64,000 nucleotides of DNA, taken from assembly GCF_018417535.1 (NCBI RefSeq), contig NZ_CP070978.1, positions 682,001 to 746,000 on the forward strand. The letters are read 5' to 3'. Below are positions 27,082 through 35,306 of this stretch, one piece after another (position 1 is the stretch's first letter; every line of letters starts with the position of its first letter). The stretch is from Burkholderia pyrrocinia. Its GTDB lineage: Bacteria; Pseudomonadota; Gammaproteobacteria; Burkholderiales; Burkholderiaceae. Below the pieces are notes generated by a model that saw nothing but the letters and a program-made list of their open reading frames with translations, had not been told where the DNA came from and ran no database searches. The position numbers were made by a program, and so were the translations under genes.

Positions 27082-28728
27082 ATGAGATCGACGTTTTTCC
27101 GCTTTTCCTTCCGGATCGCCCGGCTGCTGCTCGCGTGTGCGGCGGGCGCGGCCTGCACGCAGGCCGCCGCCGCGCCCTGCGGCACATCGCCCGAAAACGG
27201 CACGCCGCAATGGCGCCCCGCGCTGCATTACACGCCGCAGCGCAACTGGATGAACGATCCGAACGGCCTCGTCTACGACAACGGCCGCTACCACCTGTTT
27301 TATCAGTACAACCCGGCCGGCAACGACTGGGGCAACATGTCGTGGGGCCACGCGACCAGCGCCGATCTGGTTCACTGGCGCGAGCAACCGGTCGCGATGC
27401 GCGCGAACGCCACCGAGGAAATCTTCTCCGGCTCGATCGTCGCCGACACGCACAACACGTCGGGCCTCGGGTCGCCAGGCACGACACCGCTGGTTGCGCT
27501 CTACACGAGCGTCTACAAGGACGGCTCGGGTCACGCGCCCGGCACGCAGGCGCAGTCGCTCGCCTACAGCGTCGACCACGGCACGACGTGGCAGCCCTAC
27601 GCGCACAACCCGGTGCTCACGCTCGATCCCGAATCGAAGCAGTTCCGCGACCCGAAGGTGTCGTGGTACGCGCCGGGACGCTACTGGCTGATGACGACGG
27701 TCGTCGCCGACGCGCATGTCGTCAAGCTCTATCGCTCCGACGACCTGATCCATTGGTCGTTCCTGAGCGACTTCACGTTACCGGACGTGCCGCACGCAGG
27801 CGCACTATGGGAGATGCCCGACCTCGTGCCGCTGCCGCTCGACGGCGATGGTCGACACATCAAGTGGGTGATGATCGTCAATGTGAATCCGTGGTCGATC
27901 GCGGGCGGCTCGGGCGCGATGTATTTCGTCGGCGACTTCGACGGCCGCACGTTCACGCCCGATCGTGTCGCGCCGGCCGGTTCCGATCCCGTCCAATTCC
28001 GCTGGGTCGATCACGGCGCCGACTTTTATGCCGCCGGCACCTTCTCGGGCGCGCCCGGCACCCGGCCGGTCGCGATTGCGTGGATGAGCAACTGGGATTA
28101 CGCGGCAAAAGTGCCGACGACGCCGTGGCGCGGCGCGACGACCCTGCCGCGCGAGCTGGCGCTGGAGACGATCGACGGCGAACCCCGGCTCGTCGTCACG
28201 CCGGCCGCCGCGTTCGACGCGTGGACGGACGGTCGGCCCGCCGTGCACGAAGGCGAGCTCGCCGTCGAGTCCGCCACGCGCGAGCTGTCGGCTGCGACGC
28301 GCGGCGTCGTGCAACGCATCACGGTGACGATCACGCCGCAGCGCGCGGCGCGCGCCGGTCTCATCGTCCGGCGCTCGGCGGACGGCACGACCGGCACCCG
28401 GATCGTGTACGACACGGCGAAACGCATGCTGACGCTCGACCGCTCGCAGTCAGGTGAAACGAATTTCGCCGGTACGTTCAGCCGCGAGCACATCGTCGAC
28501 CTGCCGCTTGAGCACGGGCAACTGCGGCTCGAAATCGTCGTCGATCGCGGGTCGGTCGAAGTGTTTGCGAACGGCGGTCGCGTCGCGCTCACCGACCTGA
28601 TCTTTCCGCCGCTCGACGCGGATCGCGTCGCGGTGTTTGCCGAGCATGGCCGCGCGACGTTCTCCGGGCTCACGGTGACGCGGCTCGACGGGCGCGGCGA
28701 GCCGCGTGACGCTTGCACGTCGCGATAG
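27082..28728 (+). CDS. levanase / exo-beta-fructosidase (GH32), exported
   Basis: 548 residues from the ATG at 27082; an earlier in-frame ATG at 26980 overlaps the terminator. A signal peptide (LLLACAAGAACTQAAA) precedes the GH32 five-bladed propeller with nucleophile Asp59 (WMNDPNG), Asp190 (FRDPKV) and acid/base Glu244 (LWEMPDL), then a C-terminal beta-sandwich (from about residue 370; VDRGSVEVFANGGRVALT is typical). It hydrolyses terminal fructose from levan, inulin or sucrose outside the cytoplasm. With the levansucrase it allows making levan and recovering fructose from it. No sugar transporter adjoins. Confidence 0.93.
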   Translation: MRSTFFRFSFRIARLLLACAAGAACTQAAAAPCGTSPENGTPQWRPALHYTPQRNWMNDPNGLVYDNGRYHLFYQYNPAGNDWGNMSWGHATSADLVHWREQPVAMRANATEEIFSGSIVADTHNTSGLGSPGTTPLVALYTSVYKDGSGHAPGTQAQSLAYSVDHGTTWQPYAHNPVLTLDPESKQFRDPKVSWYAPGRYWLMTTVVADAHVVKLYRSDDLIHWSFLSDFTLPDVPHAGALWEMPDLVPLPLDGDGRHIKWVMIVNVNPWSIAGGSGAMYFVGDFDGRTFTPDRVAPAGSDPVQFRWVDHGADFYAAGTFSGAPGTRPVAIAWMSNWDYAAKVPTTPWRGATTLPRELALETIDGEPRLVVTPAAAFDAWTDGRPAVHEGELAVESATRELSAATRGVVQRITVTITPQRAARAGLIVRRSADGTTGTRIVYDTAKRMLTLDRSQSGETNFAGTFSREHIVDLPLEHGQLRLEIVVDRGSVEVFANGGRVALTDLIFPPLDADRVAVFAEHGRATFSGLTVTRLDGRGEPRDACTSR

Positions 28729-28804
28729 CCTCGCAGGCGACGACGCGGGCCGCCCGCCTGCCCGACGTCGCGTCGGGCGCGGGCCGCCCTGCCGGCTTCC
28801 CGGC

Positions 28805-29554
28805 TCAGAGCAACCCCATCCCGCCCGACGCGATGATCTCCGCGCCGACGATGAACGCGGATTCCGCCGCGCTGAGGTGCAGCACCGTCGACGCGATTTC
28901 GTCCGGCGTGCCGAACCGGCCGATCGGGACCAGGCCCTTGATCTTCGCGGCCGTCTCGTCGAGCGTCGCCGCATCGAGCCCGAGCTTGCCGTACAGCGGC
29001 GTCTGAACGGGCCCCGGGCTCACGACGTTCACGCGCACGCCGTGCGGCAGCAGTTCCGTCGACAGCGTCTTCGCGAACGAATTGACGGCCGCCTTGCTCG
29101 CCGCGTACACCGACGAGCCGGGCATCCCGATGTGCGCGTTGATCGAGCCGTTGATCACGATCGATGCGCCGCGGTTCAGCAGCGGCACCAGCGACTGGAT
29201 CTGGAAATACGCGCCCTTCACGTTGGTGTTGAACACGAGGTCCCACATGGCCTCGTCGCTATCCGCGAACGGCGCGAGTTTCGCGACGCCCGCGTTGATG
29301 AACACGGCGTCGAGCCGCGCGCCCGCCGTCGCGATCGCGTCCGCCAGCGCGCGGGCCGACGCGACGCTGCCGGCCTCGTTGCGGATCGCGAGCGCGCCTT
29401 CGCCGAGCGTTTGCCGTGCGGCTTCCAGCGTCTGCGCGTCGCGCCCGGTGATGATGACCCGCGCGCCTTCGGCCGCGAATGCTTTGGCGGCCGCGAGGCC
29501 GATGCCGCTGTTGCCGCCCGTGACGAGGACCGTTTTTCCTTCGAAGCGTTGCAT
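28805..29554 (-). CDS. short-chain dehydrogenase/reductase
   Basis: 249 residues from the ATG at 29554 with an AGGAG site. Motifs: TGGNSGIG (12-19), N-A-G (FINAGVA), catalytic Ser137, Tyr150 and Lys154, and the C-terminal SGGMG. Classical SDR with NAD(P)H preference (GRD after the second strand suggests NADP). Substrate unknown. It lies 122 bases downstream of a LysR gene on the same strand; two CGAAC dyads occupy that gap, so LysR control is likely. Confidence 0.92.
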   Translation of the reverse strand: MQRFEGKTVLVTGGNSGIGLAAAKAFAAEGARVIITGRDAQTLEAARQTLGEGALAIRNEAGSVASARALADAIATAGARLDAVFINAGVAKLAPFADSDEAMWDLVFNTNVKGAYFQIQSLVPLLNRGASIVINGSINAHIGMPGSSVYAASKAAVNSFAKTLSTELLPHGVRVNVVSPGPVQTPLYGKLGLDAATLDETAAKIKGLVPIGRFGTPDEIASTVLHLSAAESAFIVGAEIIASGGMGLL

Positions 29555-29634
29555 GATGTTCTCCTGTGAACCGGTGAGTTGACCGTGAACACAGGATGCG
29601 CGCGGCGTTCGGCGTAGCCGTACGACGGGCGCGA

Positions 29635-29665
29635 CGAACACGTTCGAAAACGTCGAACATGTTTG
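29635..29665. promoter_or_regulatory. paired CGAAC-N2-GTTNG dyads in front of the SDR gene
   Basis: CGAACACGTTCG (29635-29646, perfect arms CGAAC and GTTCG) and CGAACATGTTTG (29654-29665, one mismatch) are offset by 19 bases, about two helical turns. The outer halves also make GTTCG-N7-CGAAC. The site lies between the LysR gene and the SDR gene and is a good candidate for LysR binding. Confidence 0.55.
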
Positions 29666-29676
29666 AGTGGGCGTGA

Positions 29677-30594
29677 TCAGCCGGCCACGTCGATCCCGTC
29701 GAGCAACCGCTGCGCGAGTCTCGGCTCGTGCAATTGCTCGAGCCACCATTGCAGCGCACGGCCATCGCGGTCGCTGTGCCACGCGACATACAGCAGGTTC
29801 GGTTCGCGCGGGTTGGTCGTCTGTTTTTCGACGAGTTCGCCGCGCGCGAGCAGCGACGCCACGCGCCGGCGCGGCACCCAGCCGACGCCGAGCGCATCGC
29901 GCTGCGCGAGGATCTTCGCGCGCATCGACGGCACCGCGAGCACGGCCTGCCCGCCGAGCAGGCCATACGCGCGTCCGGCCGCGCGCCGCGACGAATCGGC
30001 GACGACGACCGCGCGATGCGCGCCGATCGCGTCACGCGTCAGCACGTCGCTCACCGACGCAAGCGGATGGCGCGGCGACACCGCGAACACCCACTCCATC
30101 GCGCCCAGCTCGAACCATTTGAGGCCCGGAATCGCCGGCGGCTCGTTGGTCGCACCGACGACCAGATCCGCGCGACCGTCGCGCAGCGCTTCCCAGGTGC
30201 CGCCGAGCACTTCGTGCGTGAAGCGCAGCGACACGCCCGAATCGAGCGCGTCGAACGCACGGACGACCGGCAGCAGCGTGTCGAACTCCAGCACCTCGTC
30301 GCTGACGATCCACAGCCGGTCCTCCCAGCCGCTCGCGACCTGCCGCACGCGCTGCGTCAGCCGCGCGACGTCCAGCGCCAGCCGCGACGCTTCATCGGCC
30401 AGCAATTGTCCGGCCGGCGTGAGCTTCAGCCGGTAGCCGCGCCGGTCGAACAACAGCGCGTCGAAACGCGTTTCGAGCTGGCGCGCGGCGTGCGACACGG
30501 TCGACGGCGCCTTGCCGAGGCGCGCGGCGGCACGCGACAGGCTGCCGGTCGCGCGGATCGCGTCGAGCAGCGCAAGTTCGTCTTCGGACAGCAT
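29677..30594 (-). CDS. LysR-family transcriptional regulator
   Basis: 305 residues from the ATG at 30594. N-terminal HTH (LALLDAIRATGSLSRAAARLGKAPSTVSHAARQLE) and the two-lobed co-inducer domain follow. The effector is unknown. Its nearest downstream gene is an SDR reading in the same direction, with paired dyads between. Divergent from the MocR-type gene at 30929. Confidence 0.92.
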   Translation of the reverse strand: MLSEDELALLDAIRATGSLSRAAARLGKAPSTVSHAARQLETRFDALLFDRRGYRLKLTPAGQLLADEASRLALDVARLTQRVRQVASGWEDRLWIVSDEVLEFDTLLPVVRAFDALDSGVSLRFTHEVLGGTWEALRDGRADLVVGATNEPPAIPGLKWFELGAMEWVFAVSPRHPLASVSDVLTRDAIGAHRAVVVADSSRRAAGRAYGLLGGQAVLAVPSMRAKILAQRDALGVGWVPRRRVASLLARGELVEKQTTNPREPNLLYVAWHSDRDGRALQWWLEQLHEPRLAQRLLDGIDVAG

Positions 30595-30753
30595 GGGGCG
30601 CTCCGGTGTGGGGTTGGTCTGGGGTTGTGATGGCTCCGGTGGATCGTAAGGCAGTGGCAAGCGGCGGTCCAATCGGATGGCGTTCGATGCAGCGGATGGG
30701 TGGGCAGGTGTCGGGCAAACGTCGCTTCATTCGGCGTTCCGCTCGAATGGCCC

Positions 30754-30780
30754 GCCGGTTTCGCCGGTTTCGCCGGTTTC
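30754..30780. repeat. three tandem copies of CGCCGGTTT
   Basis: CGCCGGTTT occurs three times with no gap at 30754, 30763 and 30772. It lies in a non-coding gap and may vary in copy number by slippage. Confidence 0.75.
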
Positions 30781-30875
30781 TAACGCTCGATCACCGCTCC
30801 CACCCTCCGGTTCCCCGCCCCCACACCGCGTCGAACGCAACATCCCGCCAACCCGAATCCGCGCGCCGGCGGCAT

Positions 30876-30892
30876 ACTGGCGGCACACCAGT
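30876..30892. promoter_or_regulatory. dyad ACTGG-N7-CCAGT before the MocR-type gene
   Basis: ACTGG (30876-30880) and CCAGT (30888-30892) form a perfect 5-7-5 dyad, 36 bases before the MocR-type start codon. Autoregulation is common in this family, so this is a candidate self-binding site. Confidence 0.4.
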
Positions 30893-30928
30893 TTCGGCAA
30901 AACAGCACAAACCGAGGTAACCACTGCG

Positions 30929-32413
30929 ATGGACATCGCGATCCGCATCGAAGGCCGCCACGACCTGACAGGGCAAATCTTCCGGCAACTGCGCACTGCG
31001 ATCGTCGACGGGCGCCTGGCAGCCGGCGCCCGGCTGCCGTCGACGCGCGATCTCGCGAAGCAGCTCGGCGTATCGCGCAAGACGACGCTCGACGCGTTCG
31101 AGCGTCTCGTCGCCGAGGGCTACCTGAATACGCGTGCGGGCGACGGCACGTTCGTCGCCGATGGCCTCGCGCGCGTGCCGCATGCCGCGGCCATGTCGGC
31201 ACCGTCGCTCGTCGAGGACACGCCGCGCATCGACGCGGTCGACGCGCGCGCGCTGTGGAACGACCTGCCCGACGCGCTCGCGATGCCCGCGCCGCAGGAT
31301 TCGCCCGGCTTCGACTTCCGCGGCGGCGTGACCGACAAGACACTGTTCCCGTTCGACGCATGGCGGCGCTGCCTGCACCACGCGCTGCGCCAGCAGGCAC
31401 GCGGCCCCGGCCAGTATCACGCCCCGGCCGGCGATCCGCAGTTGCGCGGCGCGATCGCGCGCTACGTCGCGTTCAGCCGCGCGGTCGCCTGCAGTTGGGA
31501 CGACGTGCTCGTCACGCAAGGCGCGCAACAGGCGCTCGATCTGCTCGCGCGCGTCGTCGTGCGGCCCGGCGACGTGGTCGCGGTCGAGGATCCCGGCTAT
31601 CCGCCGGCGCGCGCCGCGTTCGCGTCGCTCGGCGCGACGGTGATCGGCGTGCCGGTCGACGCGCACGGTCTCGTCACGGAACGGCTGCCCGACGAAGCGC
31701 GCCTCGTCTACGTGACGCCGTCGCACCAGTTCCCGCTCGGGATGCCGATGACGCTGGAGCGGCGCATCGCGCTGCTCGAATGGGCGCAGCGCCGCCGCGC
31801 GGTGATCATCGAGGACGACTACGACGGCGAGTTCCGCTTCGAAGGCCGGCCGGTGGAATCGCTGAAGAGCCTCGACCGGACGGGCCTCGTCGCGTACGTC
31901 GGCACGTTCTCCAAGACGATCTTTCCCGAACTGCGGATCGGTTACGCGATTCCGCCGCGCGCGCTGCGCGGCGCGCTCGCCAAGGCGAAGCAGATCGTCG
32001 ACTGGCACACCTGCACGCTGACGCAGGCGGCGCTCGCGCGCTTCATGCTCGAAGGCGATTTCGCGCGGCACCTGAAGCGCGTGCAGAAGCACTACGATGC
32101 GCGCCGCAAGATGCTGATCGCGCATCTGCGCGGTGGACTCGCGCCGTGGTTCGACGCGATCGTGCCGACCGCCGGCATCCACCTCGCCGCGCACCTGAAG
32201 CCTGGGCTCGACGAAGCGGCGCTGGTCCGCGCGGCGCGCACGCAGGACATCGGCCTGTACGGCATCTCGGCGTTCCACGTCGGCGTGCCGGTCCGCGCGG
32301 GGTTGCTGTTCGGCTATGGCGGGATCGACGCGCCGCGCATCGACACGGCACTCGCGAAGCTGGCCGGGCTGCTGGGTGCCGGCAGCGTCGGCGCACCGGC
32401 ACTGGTTACCTGA
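30929..32413 (+). CDS. MocR/GabR-type regulator (GntR HTH fused to aminotransferase fold)
   Basis: 494 residues from the ATG at 30929; the open frame extends further upstream, but the HTH starts here. Residues 11-75 are a GntR winged helix (LTGQIFRQLRTAIVDGRL, LPSTRDLAKQLGVSRKTT). From about 110 follows a class I aminotransferase domain with the PLP lysine at 329 (GTFSKTIFPEL) and its partner Asp297 (IEDDYDGEFR). Such proteins bind PLP or a PLP-amino-acid adduct and control vitamin B6, GABA or amino-acid genes. The following carboxymuconolactone-decarboxylase-like and cupin genes are the likely regulon, 94 bases downstream. Confidence 0.93.
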   Translation: MDIAIRIEGRHDLTGQIFRQLRTAIVDGRLAAGARLPSTRDLAKQLGVSRKTTLDAFERLVAEGYLNTRAGDGTFVADGLARVPHAAAMSAPSLVEDTPRIDAVDARALWNDLPDALAMPAPQDSPGFDFRGGVTDKTLFPFDAWRRCLHHALRQQARGPGQYHAPAGDPQLRGAIARYVAFSRAVACSWDDVLVTQGAQQALDLLARVVVRPGDVVAVEDPGYPPARAAFASLGATVIGVPVDAHGLVTERLPDEARLVYVTPSHQFPLGMPMTLERRIALLEWAQRRRAVIIEDDYDGEFRFEGRPVESLKSLDRTGLVAYVGTFSKTIFPELRIGYAIPPRALRGALAKAKQIVDWHTCTLTQAALARFMLEGDFARHLKRVQKHYDARRKMLIAHLRGGLAPWFDAIVPTAGIHLAAHLKPGLDEAALVRAARTQDIGLYGISAFHVGVPVRAGLLFGYGGIDAPRIDTALAKLAGLLGAGSVGAPALVT

Positions 32414-32507
32414 TTTTCCAAACAATTGGTTATTCAAGAAGGCCAATCAACGTCTTAAAGTGGGTCCTGTCGCGCCGCCGGGCGCACCAACCGAACAAGG
32501 ACCCGCC

Positions 32508-32945
32508 ATGCAACCGCGCCTGAACTTCTATGCCGCCAGCCCGAATGCGATCAAGGTGATGCGCAACGCCGAGGAATTCCTCGCGAAGAGCTCGATCGAG
32601 AAGCCGCTCGCCGAACTCGTCCGCCTGCGCGCGTCGCAGATCAACGGTTGCGCGTTCTGCGTCGACATGCACACGACCGACGCGCGCAAGGGCGGCGAAA
32701 CCGACCGCCGTCTTGCGACCGTCGTCGCATGGCGCGAAACGCCGTTCTTCACCGAGCGCGAACGCGCGGCGCTGGAATGGACCGAGGCGCTGACGCTGGT
32801 CGCCAGCAATCACGTGCCCGATGCCGTCTGGGAAGCCGTGAAGCCGCACTTCAGCGACGAGGAGCTGTTCGACCTGTCGGTGCTGATCGCGACGATCAAC
32901 TCGTGGAACCGCTTTGCGATCGCGTTCCGCAAGATGCCCGAGTAA
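32508..32945 (+). CDS. carboxymuconolactone decarboxylase family / AhpD-like protein
   Basis: 145 residues. The CMD signature is clear: ELVRLRASQINGCAFCVDMHTTDARKGGE, with the CxxC pair Cys48 and Cys51 and His55, as in AhpD-type peroxidase-linked alkylhydroperoxidase proteins. The CxxC points to thiol redox chemistry rather than to decarboxylation. It lies after the MocR-type regulator and 10 bases before a cupin gene with the same orientation. This trio is often seen in proteobacteria; its biochemical role is not fixed. Confidence 0.9.
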   Translation: MQPRLNFYAASPNAIKVMRNAEEFLAKSSIEKPLAELVRLRASQINGCAFCVDMHTTDARKGGETDRRLATVVAWRETPFFTERERAALEWTEALTLVASNHVPDAVWEAVKPHFSDEELFDLSVLIATINSWNRFAIAFRKMPE

Positions 32946-32955
32946 GGCGCCGACG

Positions 32956-33375
32956 ATGATCCGCTCCACGCTCCGTCGAGCCGCCCTGTGCGCGGGGCTC
33001 GCGCTCGGCGCCGCACTGCCGGCCGCCGCCCATGCGCACGACGCCGGCGACAACGTGCACGCGATCATGCGGCAAGCCGTGCCCGAAGCGCCCGGCAAGC
33101 TCGTCGTCGTCGCGACCGTCGACTATGCGCCCGGCCAGGCTTCCGAAGCGCACCGGCACCTCGGCTCGGTGTTCGCGGTCGTGTCGAAAGGCGAAGTACT
33201 GTCGCAGGTCAACGGCGGCCCGCTGCATCGCCATCGCGCCGGCGAAGGCTGGTACGAGCCGCCCGGCTCGCGCCACCAGGTGTCGCGCAACGCGAGTGCG
33301 ACCGAGCCCGCGCAGCTCGTCGTGTTCGGGCTGACCGGCGAACACGCGCCGCTGAAGTCGCCGATCGATCAGTGA
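32956..33375 (+). CDS. exported small cupin protein
   Basis: 139 residues. A signal peptide (LRRAALCAGLALGAALPAAAHAHD, cleaved near 26) precedes a single cupin barrel (PGQASEAHRHLGSVFAVVSKGEV, LHRHRAGEGWYEPPGSRHQVSRNAS) with the metal-type His residues in the two motifs. Location is periplasmic. The enzymatic or binding role is unknown. It follows the AhpD-like gene with only 10 bases between, so they should share a transcript. Bases 33376-33648 after it hold no feature apart from AT-rich sequence before the TetR gene. Confidence 0.82.
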   Translation: MIRSTLRRAALCAGLALGAALPAAAHAHDAGDNVHAIMRQAVPEAPGKLVVVATVDYAPGQASEAHRHLGSVFAVVSKGEVLSQVNGGPLHRHRAGEGWYEPPGSRHQVSRNASATEPAQLVVFGLTGEHAPLKSPIDQ

Positions 33376-33648
33376 CGACGTTTCGGGGGTGCGTGCCGTG
33401 TCAGGCCCGCGCCTCCGATTCGCGACCGGTTTTCCCGCCGGGTCCGTGCGGTTTCTCCGCCGCTTTTCGCTGTTCCCCTCCGCCGTTTCCCCATTAGCCG
33501 CTCCCTACACTCCGCCGCCGGCACACCGCGCGCCGCCGCGTCATCTCCCTGCCCGTCCGCGCCGCCATTCGACGCGCGTCCGATCGCGATCAACGCAGGC
33601 GAAAACCCTTTCTTGAAATTAACTAACTCATCAATTAGCGTCGTCTGC

Positions 33649-34347
33649 ATGAACGCGAAATCCACCGTTGCCAGGCCGCGCGGGCGCCGCCCGTCGACGG
33701 GCGATTTCGATCTGCGCGACCACATGCTCGACGTCGCGATGCAGTTGTTCGCCGAGCACGGCATCGCCGCGACGACGGTCGCGCAGATCGCCGCCGCCGC
33801 CGGCGTCACGTCCGCGATGGTCCACTACTACTTCACGAACCGCGAACAACTGCTCGACGCGATCGTCGAGGAGCGGCTCGCGCAGGTCATCGCGTTCGTG
33901 TGGCGACCGACCGAGCCGCGGATCGAGAACGATCCGTTCGCGCTCGTCGCCGAACTCGTCGATCGCTTCTTCGACGTCACGCACCGCATGCCGTGGCTGC
34001 CGTCGATCTGGCTGCGCGAGATCGTCCACGAAGGCGGGCTGCTGCGCGAGCGGATGCTCCGGCGCATTCCGCTCGAGCATGTCGGGCGTTTCGCCGAACG
34101 CATCCGCGCCGCGCAGCAGGCCGGCACGCTGAACCCTGCGCTCGAACCCGCCTTCCTGTTCCATTCGATCATCGCGCTCGTGATGCTGCCGCTCGCGACC
34201 GCAAAGCTGTGGCAAAGCGCGCGCGGCCTGCCGCCGATCGACCGCGACGTGCTGCACCGGCACGTCCGCGCGCTGCTCGGTTCCGGCATGCAGCCGCCGG
34301 CCGCCGCGCCGCGTGCCCGGACGCGCTCGCCGCGGAGGCCGTCGTGA
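33649..34347 (+). CDS. TetR-family repressor of the adjoining ABC exporter
   Basis: 232 residues from the ATG at 33649; an in-frame ATG at 33613 lies in the AT-rich probable operator. HTH: LDVAMQLFAEHGIAATTVAQIAAAAGVTSAMVHYYFTNREQLLDA. The C-terminal ligand domain resembles the CecR/YbiH (DUF1956) group in shape (WLREIVHEGGLLRERML). The stop overlaps the GTG of the membrane fusion gene by 4 bases, so regulator and exporter form one operon. The AT-rich sequence at 33617-33640, with imperfect CTAAC and ATTAG arms, is a plausible operator for autorepression. Confidence 0.92.
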   Translation: MNAKSTVARPRGRRPSTGDFDLRDHMLDVAMQLFAEHGIAATTVAQIAAAAGVTSAMVHYYFTNREQLLDAIVEERLAQVIAFVWRPTEPRIENDPFALVAELVDRFFDVTHRMPWLPSIWLREIVHEGGLLRERMLRRIPLEHVGRFAERIRAAQQAGTLNPALEPAFLFHSIIALVMLPLATAKLWQSARGLPPIDRDVLHRHVRALLGSGMQPPAAAPRARTRSPRRPS

Positions 34348-35306
34348 ACGCGGCCCGCGCGCGGCCGCTCGCGCTGGCCGCCATCGCGCTGCTCGTCGGT
34401 TGCGGACGGTCGACGGACCACGGCACAACCTACCAGGGCTATGTCGAAGGCGAATTCGTGTACCTGTCGTCGTCGCAATCGGGCACGCTGACGCAGTTGT
34501 CGGTCGCACGCGGCCAGGCCGTCGCCGCCGGCGCGCCGGCGTTCTCGCTCGAAGCCGCGAACGAAGCAGCCGCGCTGCTGCAGGCGCAACATCAACTCGC
34601 CGCGGCGCGTGCACAGCTTGCCGACCTGCAGACCGGCAAGCGCCCGCCGGAAGTGGCCGTCACGCAGGCGCAGCTCGTACAGGCCACCGCGCAGGCCGCG
34701 CGGGCCGCCGCGCAGCTCGCGCGCGACGAACGCCAGTACGCGGCCGGCGGCCTGTCGAAGCAGCAGCTCGACGATTCGCACACGTCCGCGCAGACCACCG
34801 CCGCGCAGATGCGCGAGTTGCGGAACCAGGTCGACGTCGCGCGCCTGCCGGGCCGCGCGCAGCAGGTCGCCGCGCAGGCCGCGCAGGTCGACGCCGCGCA
34901 GGCGGCAGTCACCGAAGCGCAATGGAAGCTCGACCAGAAGCGCGTCGCCGCGCCCGCCGCCGGGCGCGTGTACGACACGCTGTACCGCGTCGGCGAATGG
35001 GTGCAGGCCGGCAATCCGGTCGTGCAGATGCTGCCGCCGCAAAACCTGAAGGTGCGCTTCTTCGTGCCGGAAGCCGCCATCGCATCGCTCGCGCCGGGGC
35101 GCGCGGTCGCGATCCGCTGCGACGGCTGCGCGGCCGACGTGCCCGCGCGCGTCACCTACGTGTCGAGCGAGGCCGAATACACGCCGCCCGTGATCTACAG
35201 CAACGAGAGCCGGACCAAGCTCGTGTTCATGATCGAGGCGCGCCCCGCCGTCGCCGACGCGCCGAAGCTGCATCCTGGCCAGCCCGTCGCCGTGGGGGTG
35301 CAATGA
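34344..35306 (+). CDS. HlyD/YbhG-type membrane fusion lipoprotein
   Basis: 320 residues from the GTG at 34344 overlapping the TetR stop. The N-terminus ARPLALAAIALLVGC is a lipoprotein signal, with the Cys about residue 20. The middle carries the long helical hairpin (EAANEAAALLQAQHQLAAARAQLADLQTGKRPPEV, with repeated AQAAR segments) and the barrel-sandwich halves (QSGTLTQLSVARGQAVAAGAPAF; KRVAAPAAGRVYDTLYRVGEWVQAG). Its ATG-overlapped neighbour is the ABC ATPase. It couples the ABC-2 exporter to the outer-membrane channel at the end of the operon. Confidence 0.92.
   Translation: MNAARARPLALAAIALLVGCGRSTDHGTTYQGYVEGEFVYLSSSQSGTLTQLSVARGQAVAAGAPAFSLEAANEAAALLQAQHQLAAARAQLADLQTGKRPPEVAVTQAQLVQATAQAARAAAQLARDERQYAAGGLSKQQLDDSHTSAQTTAAQMRELRNQVDVARLPGRAQQVAAQAAQVDAAQAAVTEAQWKLDQKRVAAPAAGRVYDTLYRVGEWVQAGNPVVQMLPPQNLKVRFFVPEAAIASLAPGRAVAIRCDGCAADVPARVTYVSSEAEYTPPVIYSNESRTKLVFMIEARPAVADAPKLHPGQPVAVGVQ

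Larger units (their letters stand above)
30595..30928. other. LysR/MocR divergent intergenic region
   Basis: A 334-base gap with no gene. It holds a threefold 9-bp tandem repeat and an ACTGG dyad (listed separately). The first is probably inert; the dyad is the better regulatory candidate. Confidence 0.6.

Noticed and set aside
32414..32507. Possible riboswitch before the AhpD-like gene
   Set aside because: The 94-base gap is AT-rich with an isolated CAATTG palindrome but no conserved fold that I recognise.
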